DNA of 64,000 bases, from positions 9,666,001-9,730,000 of the forward strand of contig OX940864.1 in assembly GCA_954871525.1 (NCBI GenBank). Direction: 5' to 3'. Shown here piece by piece: positions 47,369 through 59,907 of this stretch. The DNA is from Parietaria judaica. Its lineage: Eukaryota; Streptophyta; Magnoliopsida; Rosales; Urticaceae. The translations under genes and the position numbers were made by a program. Under the pieces are notes generated by a model. That model worked only from the letters and a program-made list of their open reading frames with translations. It searched no databases and was not told where the DNA came from. Each line of letters opens with the position of its first letter. Position 1 is the first letter of the stretch.

Positions 47369-49243
47369 ATGTTGCAAACGACACTAAAACGCGTCAGTCC
47401 GAGCTTCTATGGCGTCGCCACCATCCTCCGGAGGCACAAACACAATCCCAAGCGTCTTCACCATTGCGCACCTGACTCTGCATTGCCCAGAAGAGCTCTC
47501 AGTGCCCATTCTGTCGTGGCAAAGTCCAATTGGTTGATCACCAAGCTCAACAGAAATGGCAGAATTTTTGAAGCACGTGACTTGTTCGATGGAATGCCTG
47601 AAAGGGATGTGATCACTTGGACTGCTCTGATAACCGGGTATGTCCGGTTTGGGATGGTCGACGAGGCGAGGAAGCTGTTCGATAGAGATGACGCTGTGAG
47701 AGACGTGGTGACGTGGACCGTTATGGTCAACGGGTACGTCCGGTCAAACAAAATAGAAGAAGCCGAGAAACTCTTCTCCGATATGCCGGAGAAGAATGTC
47801 GTGTCTTGGAACACCATGATCGAAGGATATGCGAAGAGCGGTAAAGTCCAGCTCGCGTGGGATTTGTTCAGGCGCATGCCGGTGCGCAACACGGTGTCGT
47901 GGAACACTGTCTTGACGGCTTTGACACATGATCGGAGAGTGGACGATGCGATGAAGCTCTTTGATACGATGACTGAGAGGAATGTGATATCGTGGACGAT
48001 CATGGTCTCGGGTTTGGCGAGAAATGGACGGGTCGATGAGGCTCGGCAAATTTTCGAGTGTATGCCGGTGCGTAATACAGTATCGTGGAACGCAATGGTG
48101 TCGGGTTATGTGAAGAATCGGAGATTGATCGAGGCATTGGAGTTGTTTGATTTGATGCCGGAGAGGAACACATGCTCTTGGAACACAGTGATCACAGCTT
48201 TTATTCAGAACGGCGATCTCGAAACGGGTTTAAAGCTGTTCTATGAAATGCCTATAAAGGATCCGGTCTCTTGGACCGCAATCATCACCGGATACGCCCA
48301 AAACAGTCGAAGCGAAGAAGCTTTGAAGATCTTTTCAAAGATGGTATTTTATGGTTTTAGCCCTAACGAAGCGACTTTCGCGAGTGTTCTGAGCGCTTGC
48401 AGCGACTTAGCAGGTCTCGTGGAAGGGCAACAAGTTCACCAAATGATAAGCAAAACGGTTCATAAAGACTCTGCAATCTTGGTATCGGCTCTCGTAAACA
48501 TGTATTCGAAATCTGGGGCGTTGACTTCAGCGAGAAAGATGTTCAGCGAGGGGTTGACTTTCCGTAAGGACTTAGTCTACTGGAACGGCATGATTTCAGC
48601 TTATGCACACCATGGATGTGGCTCAGAGGCAGTCAACTTGTTCAATGAGCTTCAAAGATCGGGGCTTAAACCCGATGATATCACTTACGTGGGGCTTCTC
48701 TCAGCTTGCAGCCATGCGGGATTGGTCGATGAGGGTCTACGATTCTTCGACGAGCTGGTCAATGACGAGTTGATACGAGTGAGAGAAGAGCATTACACGT
48801 GCTACGTTGACCTTTGTGGTAGAGCCGGGAAACTCAAGCAAGCCTTTGACTTTATCGAGCGGCTTGGAGATAAGATTTCAACGACGGTTTGGGAGGCTCT
48901 TCTCGCTGCATGTAATTACCATCGCAACACGTGTATTGCTAGTCTAGCGATGCAAAAGATTCTCAGTGACGGCTCGGACCGAGCAGGCACTTACTCGTTG
49001 TTGTCGAAAATGTACGCTTCTTCTGGAAAATGGAAGGAAGCTGCGGAAGTGAGGCGAGAGATGAAGGAGAAGGGGCTAAAGAAACAACCAGGTGTCAGTT
49101 GGATAGAGGTAGGAAATTCGGTTTCCGTATTTATTGTTGGCGATAAGTCTCATGTCGAATCGGAAAATCTTTATGCTTTGCTTTGTGATCTTCATGAAGA
49201 AATGAAGAGAATAGGATTTATATCAGATATTGATATCTTCTAA
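47369..49243 (+). CDS. Pentatricopeptide repeat protein, PLS class with E/E+ domains
   Basis: Sequence-specific organelle RNA-binding protein, probably a C-to-U editing factor. It is intronless with 624 codons. Residues 1 to about 48 are Arg/Ser/His-rich without acidic residues until late, suggesting a mitochondrial presequence. From about residue 50 there are tandem P, L and S motifs (repeated MPERDVITW, MPEKNVVSWNTMI, MPVRNTVSWN). The E domain follows (about 515-580, ending GLKKQPGVSWIEV), then an E+ domain (VSVFIVGDKSH to the end). No DYW deaminase domain is present, so editing would need a partner. The architecture and sequence (LSACSDLAGLVEGQQ, REEHYTCYVDLCGRAGKLK) recall Arabidopsis At2g35030, from memory. 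Confidence 0.93.
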   Translation: MLQTTLKRVSPSFYGVATILRRHKHNPKRLHHCAPDSALPRRALSAHSVVAKSNWLITKLNRNGRIFEARDLFDGMPERDVITWTALITGYVRFGMVDEARKLFDRDDAVRDVVTWTVMVNGYVRSNKIEEAEKLFSDMPEKNVVSWNTMIEGYAKSGKVQLAWDLFRRMPVRNTVSWNTVLTALTHDRRVDDAMKLFDTMTERNVISWTIMVSGLARNGRVDEARQIFECMPVRNTVSWNAMVSGYVKNRRLIEALELFDLMPERNTCSWNTVITAFIQNGDLETGLKLFYEMPIKDPVSWTAIITGYAQNSRSEEALKIFSKMVFYGFSPNEATFASVLSACSDLAGLVEGQQVHQMISKTVHKDSAILVSALVNMYSKSGALTSARKMFSEGLTFRKDLVYWNGMISAYAHHGCGSEAVNLFNELQRSGLKPDDITYVGLLSACSHAGLVDEGLRFFDELVNDELIRVREEHYTCYVDLCGRAGKLKQAFDFIERLGDKISTTVWEALLAACNYHRNTCIASLAMQKILSDGSDRAGTYSLLSKMYASSGKWKEAAEVRREMKEKGLKKQPGVSWIEVGNSVSVFIVGDKSHVESENLYALLCDLHEEMKRIGFISDIDIF

Positions 49244-52200
49244 TTGGACAAATACTTGTATAATCAGAAACGGTAAATGGAGTGAAGTATTTTTATATAA
49301 AAAGGCCGAATATCACTAAAACAGAAAAATCTTATATTTTTTAGGGTGAATTATGTAGCGGTAAAACCGGGGTTTTAATAATATCTCCGCTTTGAAGAAT
49401 GTGAACAATGATTCCAAACAATGCTTACACAAATAACAGATAAGTAACATGTTTAAAAAAATGAAAATATAATCATTAATCAATATTACATTTAACAAGT
49501 TTAGAAATATTGGATCGACTCCAATCGTATTTGCTACGCGGTAAATTCGGTTTTAGTTGCTGTTTTCTTCTTCATGAAAACCAAATACTTGTACCGCGTG
49601 ACATGTAGGTATTCAGTTTTGAGTCAGTGTTAGCCGTTTATGATCGATGATCATTAGAGGTAAATTTGGTATTCGGATTTTTTCGTTCACTCCGAAATTC
49701 CACGTGAAACTGTTTAGCAAATGGTTCATGCAGGGAATGCTTCATTCCATGAGAACATGTTCTGTATTTGCAGTTACTTTAGGGGTGAAGAAATCGATAC
49801 CGAATCTAACTAATTTAGTACCGCTTAGTAAAATTCTGCACCCAATTTTCCGCGTTCACCCTTAGTGATTTTATATGAGGAACCGTGAAAATGTGGATTT
49901 TTTTTTTACCACATTGCATATAAATTGGTAGCTTTGCTTGGCCTTGTGGACACATTATTCTCGGCATCCTCTGAAATATCTAATAAGTAAAGACATTGAT
50001 TGAGTTAGGTTGATCTAAAATATCATTTGATGTCATTAAAAAAATATATATATCATTTGATGGATGTACTGTAGACTAGTCACAGTATTTTCTTATCTAT
50101 TTATTATTTTAGAAATATCCAAGATTTTTCAATGTGTTTTGGCCAAAATATCATTTGTCCACTCTTACTCTCCATTAAAAAGTTTGGTACACCTTATATT
50201 ATAAGAGTTAAAAAAAAATGCAGGGTCAATTTTTGATATGGTTAATAGTGGTGTAAAGTATATGGTATTTATTTATGTGGTGGTATAAATTTAATCTTTT
50301 ATTTTTAGAGTTAAATTTTCAATGTTCACTATTTTGTTTCTTTTTAAGATTTTTTTCACCTGTTGTTAAAGTCCCGTCAATACTAAAAAAAGAGAAGAAG
50401 AAATAATTTTTTTAAAAGTTACACGTGTTCAAAATTAAATATCAAATACAAAATTCTGTTAAATTGATTGAGAAAGTGGACGGAATTTTGGAGAGAAACA
50501 AAAAAATACATGAGAACTTTAACCGTGAAAAAAATGAGTTTATGTCATTGAAGAAATTAAAATATTAGGTACTTATGTTGCTATTTAAGTCTCATGATAT
50601 CTAAATATATCACTAATATTGAAATTCAAAGCAGAGAATTTAGGTAATCTTCGTAAATAGAAAAACGAAAACAGAAAGAATACTAGTAAAAGGAAATATA
50701 GGGCACGGGAAAAAAATATAAGAATTTTTAAAATCTTTTGACCAAATTAAACCAGAAAAGTATATAAGTACATAAGTTAATAGACAAAAAGTCATATTAA
50801 TTTTTAAAAAAAAAATGTTGTTTGAAACCAAGCTTAAAAGCGAGGTCAGAAACTGCACCATGGGACCATTTCTGTAGGCTATGAATATTTCATACTGTTC
50901 TCTTTTTTCTTTTTTCTTTTTTTCTTTTCTTGGTATTTCAATCACATGAAAATGTCAATTATTTATCTTATGGTAAATATAACACCAAGTATTAAAAATG
51001 TTAGATTTGTTGCTCAAAGGTAATTGAAAATTCAACTTTTTTCTTATTTTTTTACTAGCAAAGTTGATGATATTTAAGAGAATTTTATTGACATGTTAAA
51101 GACGTGTAACAGTCTTGAGACCTGCAAAACCAAGGGCAAAAACTTCTTTGTAAAGAATTTGGAAATACTATAAATATAAGTTTACCTAACTCATGTGAAA
51201 ATCGAAGAAAAAAAACTATTTTATGAAGCTTTTATACAGAATATTGCATCCATGGTTGGTTTCACTCAATTTTGTTGGATAATAGAGACTTGCATATTCG
51301 GTAAATTCAATTTTGGTTGATTTCAATTTTATTTGGAAAATATCAAAAAAAAAAAAATACAATATTATTAATTAGGTCTTTTCAAGAAAAATGTTGAGTT
51401 GTGAAGTCTTGACGCTGAGTTATCAAGTCGATCTATTTGAGCTTAAGTTTATAAAAGCGATGAAAAGGGGATGGTAAACCTTCCCCCGCTAGTGAAGTGG
51501 GTTGTCATGCTGGAACTGCGATCAATTAAAGAGAAGACAAGTTTGCAAGCGGCAAATAGTCGTATCTCTCACAATAAGAAATAGTCACCATAATTCTCTA
51601 TATCACTATTTTTTTCGTGCGGTTTTAATTTTGCTTTCGATTTGGAATTGGGGTTAATCCTAATTCCTAACACAACTACCATTTCACTCCGAATAAAAGA
51701 TACTAGTACACTGTAAATAAACTGGACCAGAAGTGGCAAGAAAATCCACATGGAAATAAATGATGAATTGTGGTGTCATGTTCTGTTTCTCCTCTTCCTT
51801 TTAGTTTTTATGAGGAAAAATATAAACTTATGTGCGGGGCTAAATTGGTGAAAATAAATAAATAAAAAAGTGGTCCTTTTTTCAATTTTTTATTCATATT
51901 TTTTCTTTGATCATATGTCCTTCTCATACCTGCATGTTGAGGACTCATACCGATAGCAACTTCTCTATGTCTTTGCATGAATTCATTGTACATGCTTTTC
52001 ACCAAAAAAAAAAAAAAAAAAAAAAAAAAACAAGAAGTTATTTCTTGGATGTAAAATTAATTGAAAAATAATTATAAGCATACCCTTTGATCCCCACAGT
52101 TTGTTTTGATTTATGAGTGAAAATGTTTAAATTAAAAAAGAAGGTATCAACTTTTTGGATCATTAATAAAGAAAGGTGCACTAAATTTTCCTATAAATTC

Positions 52201-53592
52201 ACTTTGTCTTTTGCTGTTTCTTAGGGTAAAAAAGATTCTAAACAGCTTTAATTCGTGTGTCAAATGTTTTAACATTGACCAATTTGCATAATTTATTCAG
52301 TAGAAATGTTCAAGTTAAGAGTCCGGAAATCTAGAAAAGAGGGCGTCTAATTTTACAGGTGTAACGAGGGATTTTTAAGTATATCAGTGGAGTTTTCAAA
52401 ACATTCAAAAAACTGGTAATTTATTGTGCCTATTTGATTTTATGAGTGTATCCATAATCAATGGAAAAACGAACAGGGTTTTTATAGTAATTAAAAATAC
52501 ATACTAATTTTTTTTTATCATTTCATGATAAATTTAATTAAAATTACATTACTTTTAAATTTTAAGTTAAAAATGTTAAAAACTTTAAAATTTTCACCAA
52601 AAATTTAGATTTTGAAGGAATATTTGCCAAAAATTGAGTTAAAAATTATTTTTTATTTTTGTACTGAAAAAGGAAAAATATGTATATATATAAATCCAAC
52701 AACCGGTTTTGCCCGTACGGCTGTCTGTCACCGCAAAAAAATTGGTAGATTTCCTACAAGTTTTTTGGTGATTTTAGAACCCGAATATGTAGTTAAGGGC
52801 GAATGCTGCTACCACAAAATGCCACAACATTCATCTCGTTGCGAAGTCTTGCCACCAAAGGGTTTTGACGACACCGGCATATCGTGCCCGTCGAATGGCC
52901 TAATATTTAGTAGAAATAGGAGCTCATATTCATGAATTATGACAGAGCCTTCCTAGATTTCAGAAAGAAAAAAAAACAAAAAAAAATCTAAAAGTGGACT
53001 GACTAGATTTACCTTCGATCAATAAATTTGCATATAATTTAATATGAATGTAGTGTTTCAGAACATTGAATGCTTTAATAGAATTGTCAACTTTAATTGA
53101 TCAGAGCAAAATCTAAGAAGTTCCCTGTTATTGGCTACAATTTTGTTCTTTTCAAGAATTGACTGATATAATAATACGTATTGATTTTGTGGCATACTAA
53201 TTAAACCGGATTGTATAATTGATAATAACTTTTTAAAATCTTACGAAACCTCTATTGGCATACCCGTATGGCTTCGATACACTTGTAAATTGGACTTGCG
53301 GCGGATTGCGGTTAACAATTTCTAAAACATTGCTCATATGTAGTTAAAGATAATCAATAATAAGAATTCTTGAGCTTCAGCATTTGATTAATTAAAACAG
53401 GATTTTATCTAGATTATCGTTGTAGTATAAAAAGAGAGCTATAGTTGAATTTTTTCATAGAGAAAGAGTGTATTATTTGAAGAATTAATTGATTGTTTAA
53501 AAGAGATAATTAATTTATGCTAGTTAAGGATACATGAATATATATATGTATGATAATATGGTGTAAATAAAATAAAAAATAACAATATGCAT
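49244..53592. other. Intergenic, no confident gene
   Basis: AT-rich. It holds copy B of the dispersed repeat (about 50425-50600) and an A-run (about 52003-52030). A 107-codon frame at 52612-52935 has an unusually Cys/Pro-rich second half but no recognised domain or homologue and is not called. Confidence 0.5.
50425..50600. repeat. Copy B of the dispersed AT-rich repeat
   Basis: Collinear with 4160-4345, sharing AAGTGGACGGAATTT, a GTGAAAAAA/GAGTTTATGT segment and a TTAAAATATT-GGTACTTATG end. Confidence 0.5.
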
Positions 53593-53868
53593 GATAGTTT
53601 CTAATTTTTTTTAAATAAAAGATGAAAGTCCATAATCTTACAATGCGAGCTCAAGTTCAAAAAGACTAACGCTAAGAGAACGCAAAATAAGAACAGAGCT
53701 TACGATTATATAAATAAAAATATAAGAATTTACGAACAATAGAAAGAAAGAGCAGAGAACTAACGAAACCGAAAATTCCCTCTCGTACAGATGTCATCGT
53801 TAACAAAGGAAGCGATAAAATCAGGGTGGGAAACCCACCAATGATGACCCGAGCACGATAGTTTCTAA
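53593..53868 (-). mobile_element. Short non-LTR retroposon with 12-bp target duplication
   Basis: The body is about 53605-53856, flanked by exact GATAGTTTCTAA (53593-53604 and 53857-53868). The T-run right after the left repeat is the poly-A tail read on the opposite strand, so the element is on the minus strand. Its 3' end (before the tail) resembles plant LINE ends; it is either a 5'-truncated LINE or a SINE. Confidence 0.75.
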
Positions 53869-54299
53869 ATTAATTGGCAAAAATATAAATATGTATCTTC
53901 TTAACTAGACCAATCTTCCATACTCACGCTACTCTTTATATTTTAATAAAATAAACTAATCAAATTATCATGCCATTAGTAGACAATGTAGTTTTGTCTT
54001 TTCTTTTCTTTCGAGATATTTCACCACAAAGTGTTGCAATATCAATCATTAAGATTTAAGAAAGTTTCATCATTTGACACAGAAATTTACTTATTATACA
54101 CTTTTCTAATACACATATATAATACGTATTGTGTAAAATTATATAATTAAAAATAGTTAATGGTGTATATATATAATTATAATCTTTATTGCTCTTTGAT
54201 TGCTTTAAGTGGATGTAGGTTAGTTCAGAGTCAGCCAACCAAAGTTTGGGGGTTGCATTAGCTGTATAGAATGCTCAGTTGGACCAACAGAATTTACAC

Positions 54300-54960
54300 A
54301 ATTTATTATTAGCATTCATTAGCCAATTAAGCAACAAATTTAGATATATCCCAATTCAATATTGTCAAATAAAATACCACAATCAATTTCCAATTTATTT
54401 ATTTAAAAAATTTGCACACTCAGTGTACACTCAATGTGCTAATACGATTTAGACAGTGAATTATTAGCCTGAAGCAACAAATTGGTTATATCCAAATTCA
54501 ATATTGTCAAATAAAATACCAAAATTAAATCTAGATTCGAATTCCCAAAAGAGGAAAAAAAAAACTTTAAATAAGCAATCAATGTGCCCATAAGGGCATA
54601 AGATTTACACAATTTATTATTAAGCATTAAACGACAGAATAGATATACATATCCAAATTTACATATTTAATGCACCAATAAAATTTAATTAATAGCATTA
54701 AGCAACAAATCAGACCTATCTAATATTCAATTAACAAATCAAATGTTACAATCAAATCTAGATTCCAATAAAGAATAAAAAAAAAACTTTAAATAAAGCT
54801 CTCAAATCTCAATGCTCTAATAAGTTTAACACAATTAAGCATTAAGCAACAACATAGATATATCCAAAATTCGATATTGTCAAGTACAATTAAAATTACC
54901 ACAGTCAAAACAAGATTCCAATAAAAAAAATCTGTAAATTATTATTTAAGTTAGGAACAG
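54300..54960. repeat. Degenerate tandem repeat of about 140-150 bp
   Basis: The word AAGCAACAAAT or a close variant recurs near 54333, 54473, 54626, 54700 and 54844. It is usually followed by ATATATCCAAATTCAATATTGTCAA and then ACTTTAAATAA-type sequence. AT-rich, no coding potential. Confidence 0.7.
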
Positions 54961-56797
54961 ATAAAAGCACTCAGAGTGCCACTTGGCAATAACCATATGG
55001 TAAAATAAAAATCCACATCTCAAAAACTTTCCTATGTTCTTGAGGAGAGAGAAGAAAAGTGAAAAAAGTAAAAATTTGAAAATATCACCCTAAATTTACT
55101 TGTTTGTTTTATGTAGCAACTTTCTAGAAACAAGCCAAGATTGCAATTCTGATTATTCTTTGAAGCTGCAGAATTGTGTTCGTTAAAATCTGATCAGACC
55201 AGTCTACAGATTACGACATGTCGTACACTCATTGTTCTTGATTCAAAATTTGTTTCCCAATAGCTGCAAAGTATTTTTTTTCTTCATCCTTCTATTATTT
55301 CATGTCTCTCAAAATAAACGATGAACTGAAATATTTTCTCTAAAAGAATGGATTCCATTGAATCAGACACGGACTATACTCTCACGATTGTGGGGATAAA
55401 TCTCGCACCAAGTGAAGGCCAAAACGTTTCGCATGTACAATTTACTTTAATCAGTACTTTCAAATCTCGTTCCAATGATCCAAATTAAATAGTTATTATT
55501 ATTATTATAACTATTGAAAACAAAAAAACGGAAATTAGTAAAAAGACGAAATCCAAATTTGGGAAGTTTGGTTTCTTACCATATCTATACCAATACTCAT
55601 GTCATATTAGATGCCCTAAGTTTGGCTTGTGATGAATTCAGTCACTTCAACTCATTTCAAAGTTCAAACCTATTAAAACAACAAAACCCAAAAGGCCATA
55701 ACTCAATATGCTTGACTTTTTCCTAGAGAAATGCCCATGACTTGTATATATCAATATGAGATAGAAACATTTATTATCCATTTCTTTAGCATGTGGTTTT
55801 TTTTGTCCAATTCATGATATACTAGTGCAAAGTGATGGTGTATTGCAAGTTTCTTCTTTTTATAAACCCTCCATGAATCAATTCATTCTTTATATTGACA
55901 TGTTCTATTCTTTTGTTTTTATCTCTAGTTTTGTACAATACAAGGCATTCATTTCCTTCATCTAATTCTCAACTCCAACCTTCTTGAAAGCTTTTCCTCA
56001 ACAAAAAGTAGCAACTCTCTCCCTCTCGCACACCGATTTTATGATTTATGAATGACTCGATTTTACTGATTTATGAATGAGTTTTCAATAACCGATGGAT
56101 AATTTATCGATATGATTTTACGAGTTAGCAACAGATATTGTATTGAATAATAATTTTATATTATATAATATATTTGTTTATTAGAAATAATAAATTTTAG
56201 TGGCTTATAAGAATATAAGATAATTTGATAATTATAGTAAAAAACAATTTACATTTTTTATTTAAAACTTTAGGCTCTAGACCAACCAAAATTCCCACAA
56301 AAGTCTCCCATATAAGACACACAAAAGCCAGAAACAAAAAGAAAAAACAGTGGCAGAGTGAGAAAGGATGGTAAAAAAACAAACACAAAAGAAAATTCAA
56401 AGCATATTTAGAAAGTGCAATATAGAGTTATATCTATCTTTATTCTATACTATAACTTCTTCTCACCATTCATTCCATGGCCTTCCATGAACCAAACCCC
56501 AAAAAAGCTTGAGTCTTTAATGAGAAGACAGTGAGGAAGAGGCTCAAGAGAGAGTTACCCATCTTTCCATATCACTCATTCAATGAGCTTCTCTGTCCTG
56601 TCCAAGGACACACACTCTCTCTCCTCTGTTTCTCTCACTAGTCACTAGAACCACCCCAACTCCTCAACAACCTCAAATCTTTTGACCCTTTATAGAAAGA
56701 GATACACCCATTTCATAATCTTCTCTCAAACCCAAGATTTCTTGTGTGAGAGAGAGAGGTTGACTTTATATCATTGGTGCTTTGACTATAAGTCTCA
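54961..56797. other. Intergenic and 5' region of the glutaredoxin-like gene
   Basis: No gene seen. The right end (about 56600-56797) is CT-rich, with a TATA-like CCTTTATAGAAAG near 56688 and a GAGAGAGAG run near 56750, fitting a core promoter and leader. The transcription start is not determinable. Confidence 0.45.
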
Positions 56798-57907
56798 ATG
56801 GGGTGTTCAGCTTCAAAACCCGTCACGGTGATCACTAATACCACCCCGGAAAACCAGCTTCCGGTCCCGACCGCCACAACAACCTCAGAATCCTCGAACG
56901 CTTCGTCGCGGAAGCAAGTTACCCAAAAGGCCCTCTCTGTCACTACCCCTCTCATCCACCACCCTCCGATCTGGAAAGGCGACACTCACCACTTGGTGTC
57001 GCTCACCTCCACCACCTACGGCTACGCCTCGCTCCTCGCCGCCAAAACGACGCCGTTTCAACCGCGCACAGCTCAAAACGACACCGAACAACCCAAAACG
57101 ACAGAGCCGGAGAAGAGCCAATTCTCTCTCTCCCCTGACTCCGTCATCAACACGTGGGAGCTCATGCACGGCCTAAACGACGACGACGATCTTCCAGACC
57201 CGGCCAAGCACAGAACCCGACCCGAGTCTTGCCGGTACCCGAGTCAAAACGCGTTCAGCTACGTGTCGTTTTCGTTGCAGTCATCTTCCTCTTCCTCTTC
57301 TTCCTCCTCCACATTGTCGAAGCCGCTATGGCAACACTTATCGGAAGAGTCCTTGCTTTCGAAGATGGACCCAAATGTGGCGTTGACATACCGGAGAGCG
57401 CTCTCCTCTCGTCAGTTGGGCTACAAAACAGTATCATTTTCCCACCGCGACGACGACGACAAGGTCGTCGTCTACTTCACGAGCCTGCGGGGGATCAGGA
57501 AGACGTACGAGGACTGCTGCGCTGTCCGCGCGATTCTCCGGGGCTTCGGGGTGCGGGTAGACGAGAGGGATGTGTCGATGGACTCGGCGCTGAAGCGGGA
57601 GTTGCAGGCAGCGCTCGGGGAGGCGGCGGTGCGTCTGCCGCGCGTGTTCGTTGGCGGGCGGGACGTGGGCGGGGCAGAGGAGGTGCGGGGGATGCACGAG
57701 GCGGGGGAGCTCGCAGTGCTGCTGGCGGGGCTGAGGAGGGCGGAGGGCGGGTTCGAGTGCAGGGCGTGCGGGGAGGCGCGGTTCATGCCGTGCGGGCGGT
57801 GCAGGGGGAGCCGGAAAGTGTTCGAGACGGAGACTGGGGGACTCTGCCGGTGCAAGGAATGCAATGAGAACGGCCTCGTCCGGTGTCCGAGCTGTTGTTT
57901 CTCGTAA
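56798..57907 (+). CDS. Glutaredoxin-like domain protein with C-terminal cysteine-rich tail
   Basis: Member of the plant glutaredoxin-like/GRXCR1-like family of unknown biochemical role. It is intronless with 369 codons. MGCSASKP at the N-terminus fits N-myristoylation plus palmitoylation, so membrane attachment is likely. Residues 10-215 are low-complexity, with a Ser run at 162-171. The glutaredoxin fold covers about 222-315 (VVVYFTSLRGIRKTYEDC, LPRVFVGGRDVGG). The usual CxxC redox site is replaced by SLRG, so thiol reduction at that site is not expected. Residues 321-367 hold four CxxC pairs (CRAC, CGRC, CKEC, CPSC) that probably bind zinc. The 3' half (57480-57850) is strikingly GC-rich against the AT-rich surroundings. 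Confidence 0.92.
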   Translation: MGCSASKPVTVITNTTPENQLPVPTATTTSESSNASSRKQVTQKALSVTTPLIHHPPIWKGDTHHLVSLTSTTYGYASLLAAKTTPFQPRTAQNDTEQPKTTEPEKSQFSLSPDSVINTWELMHGLNDDDDLPDPAKHRTRPESCRYPSQNAFSYVSFSLQSSSSSSSSSSTLSKPLWQHLSEESLLSKMDPNVALTYRRALSSRQLGYKTVSFSHRDDDDKVVVYFTSLRGIRKTYEDCCAVRAILRGFGVRVDERDVSMDSALKRELQAALGEAAVRLPRVFVGGRDVGGAEEVRGMHEAGELAVLLAGLRRAEGGFECRACGEARFMPCGRCRGSRKVFETETGGLCRCKECNENGLVRCPSCCFS

Positions 57908-59907
57908 GCTGTACAATCCCGCATTGTCTACTCAAATTAATGGGCGGAGCCTTATGCAACGATTATCGAAACTCGAAAGTGTGTTAAGAGAATTAGTCGG
58001 TACTTCATGTAAATTAAATAAATATTAATTTTTGGAAGCTTATTATCTATAAGAATTTTGAAATTAAACTAGCTTGATTAGTTTATAATAATGTCATGTG
58101 TTAAGTATTGTAATTAGGACGTAATCTTGGACTTTTCGCACTGTTTTTCGGGACTCGTTTTGTATGAAGAAGTTTCCTAAAAAAAAAAACTTTAAAAGTA
58201 AGTTCGAAATTGTTATTAGATTTACAAGTTACAACGTACTTTTTACCCTTATTTTATTTATTTTTGCATTGAAGGGTACGTGCTGTTACGGTTGCATTAA
58301 TTGCGTTTAATATCGTGATTAATCAACGCATAAAAACCAGTGATTGACCTGAATTAGTCAATGGCTGTGTATGTAACTGTGTTTTTGGATTTTTGTAACA
58401 ACGTTATATATGTAATTTAGATATGATGAATACAAATATATAGAGTAGAAATTACATCTATATCTGCAGGCGTTAGAGATTATTAGAGCATTTTAAAAAT
58501 GTACTCACTAGTTTGTCGAATGATAAAGAGCAATTCGTAGCTTATTAATTGGTAAAATCGAATCTATAGTACAAATATTCCAAATACATAAATGGCAAGT
58601 GCCTCTGAATTAGTCAAATAAAAATGACTATTCTCGAGGGTAAGAATCATATCCCAATCATGAAACGACATGTCAAAATTCTGTTTTAGTAAATTAAGAT
58701 ATTGCATGAATGGTTATATATTAACTTAGATTAAGATCTTGCATAAATCGTTATATACATACATATATTATAGATATTAGTGGCATAAGTACTGAATGAT
58801 TAGAATTTTTTTGAGACATATTCTCAATATTTGTTTTGTCCGGCAATATTATCGAATGTTTGAATAAGTGCAGCCGATTGGGTCGCCGTCCACTTGTATA
58901 CAGGAAGTTTGAGAAAAACATTAAAATTAGACACGTGTCTTGTTACGAGAGCAAATAAAGCTTTAAAACCATCGGATAATAGCGATAAAGAGTACTAATT
59001 CTCTCACCAAGTGTATCAATTGGTTCTAAATCTTTATTTAGCGGCCAAAGTACCTCCTCTATCAGCAGACTGTTAATCTTTTTCTCATTTCGTTTATTTG
59101 ATCTAAGACATGATAGGACGGATTGTTATGTTTGTGAATTTGGGAAGTTTTGATGTAATAAGTTTTAAAATAACTGGGATTTTGTTGAAATATGTATTGG
59201 TTTGCTAGAAGAAATTATGGAAAGCGGAAATATGTAATGGTCTTGTTCAGGGACGAGCATATTAAAAAAAAAAAAGGCGATTGTCATGGTACCAAACTGT
59301 AAAAAAAAAAAAAAAAAATATTTACAAAATTCCTCAATAAAAAAGCCTCAGATTATAGATTATCTCAATAAAAAAGAGTTTTGTAATAATTTCACTTAAT
59401 AATTTTTTTCTTTCAAAATTTTGAAAGTTATTGGGCCTGGCCCGGTATTGTGAATTTCATTGTGTTTAATACAATGGAAAGGAGCAAGACCCACAAGCCA
59501 CAATACAATACTATGCAAAGTTATGATAAAAAACATTATATAAATAAACAAAAACTCAAAGCGTTACATTTTAGTTAACATTGAATTTTTATCTTCATAA
59601 AAAAAATATTGAGAAAATGTCTCCAATATAAAAGTCTTACATACCGGCACTATATCTAAAATTTATCGAAATCTTCACAGAAACTACAAACTCAGGAGTA
59701 TCATACAATCGTTTTACAAAATAAAGGTTAAATGAAGACAAAAGGACGAAATGAAGGGTCTAAAGAAGAAAGAAAAAAATATACATGATTGTCCAAACTT
59801 ACCCCAAGGGCAAAATCGTAATTCACAAAGAAATTTACTCACTCGTTCGTGTCTTCAGTCTTCACAGTCTCTCTCTCTTCTCTCACTCACAGAAGGGAGA
59901 CACGAAA
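57908..59907. other. Intergenic between the glutaredoxin-like gene and NRPE5
   Basis: AT-rich with no gene or clear transposon ends. The NRPE5 promoter and CT-rich leader lie at about 59800-59907. Confidence 0.5.

Noticed and set aside
47458..48003. 181-codon minus-strand frame within the PPR gene
   Set aside because: Antisense shadow of the repetitive PPR motifs, no family resemblance.
52612..52935. 107-codon frame with a Cys/Pro-rich second half
   Set aside because: No motif, no paralogue, AT-rich start and no promoter or splice support; not enough to call a gene.
54300..54960. Possible CRISPR-like array
   Set aside because: Units are long, degenerate and spacerless, and the genome is a plant; this is an ordinary tandem repeat.
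57154..57867. 237-codon frame and several antisense frames over the glutaredoxin-like gene
   Set aside because: The Arg/Gly-rich product is a frame shadow of the GC-rich conserved gene at 56798-57907.
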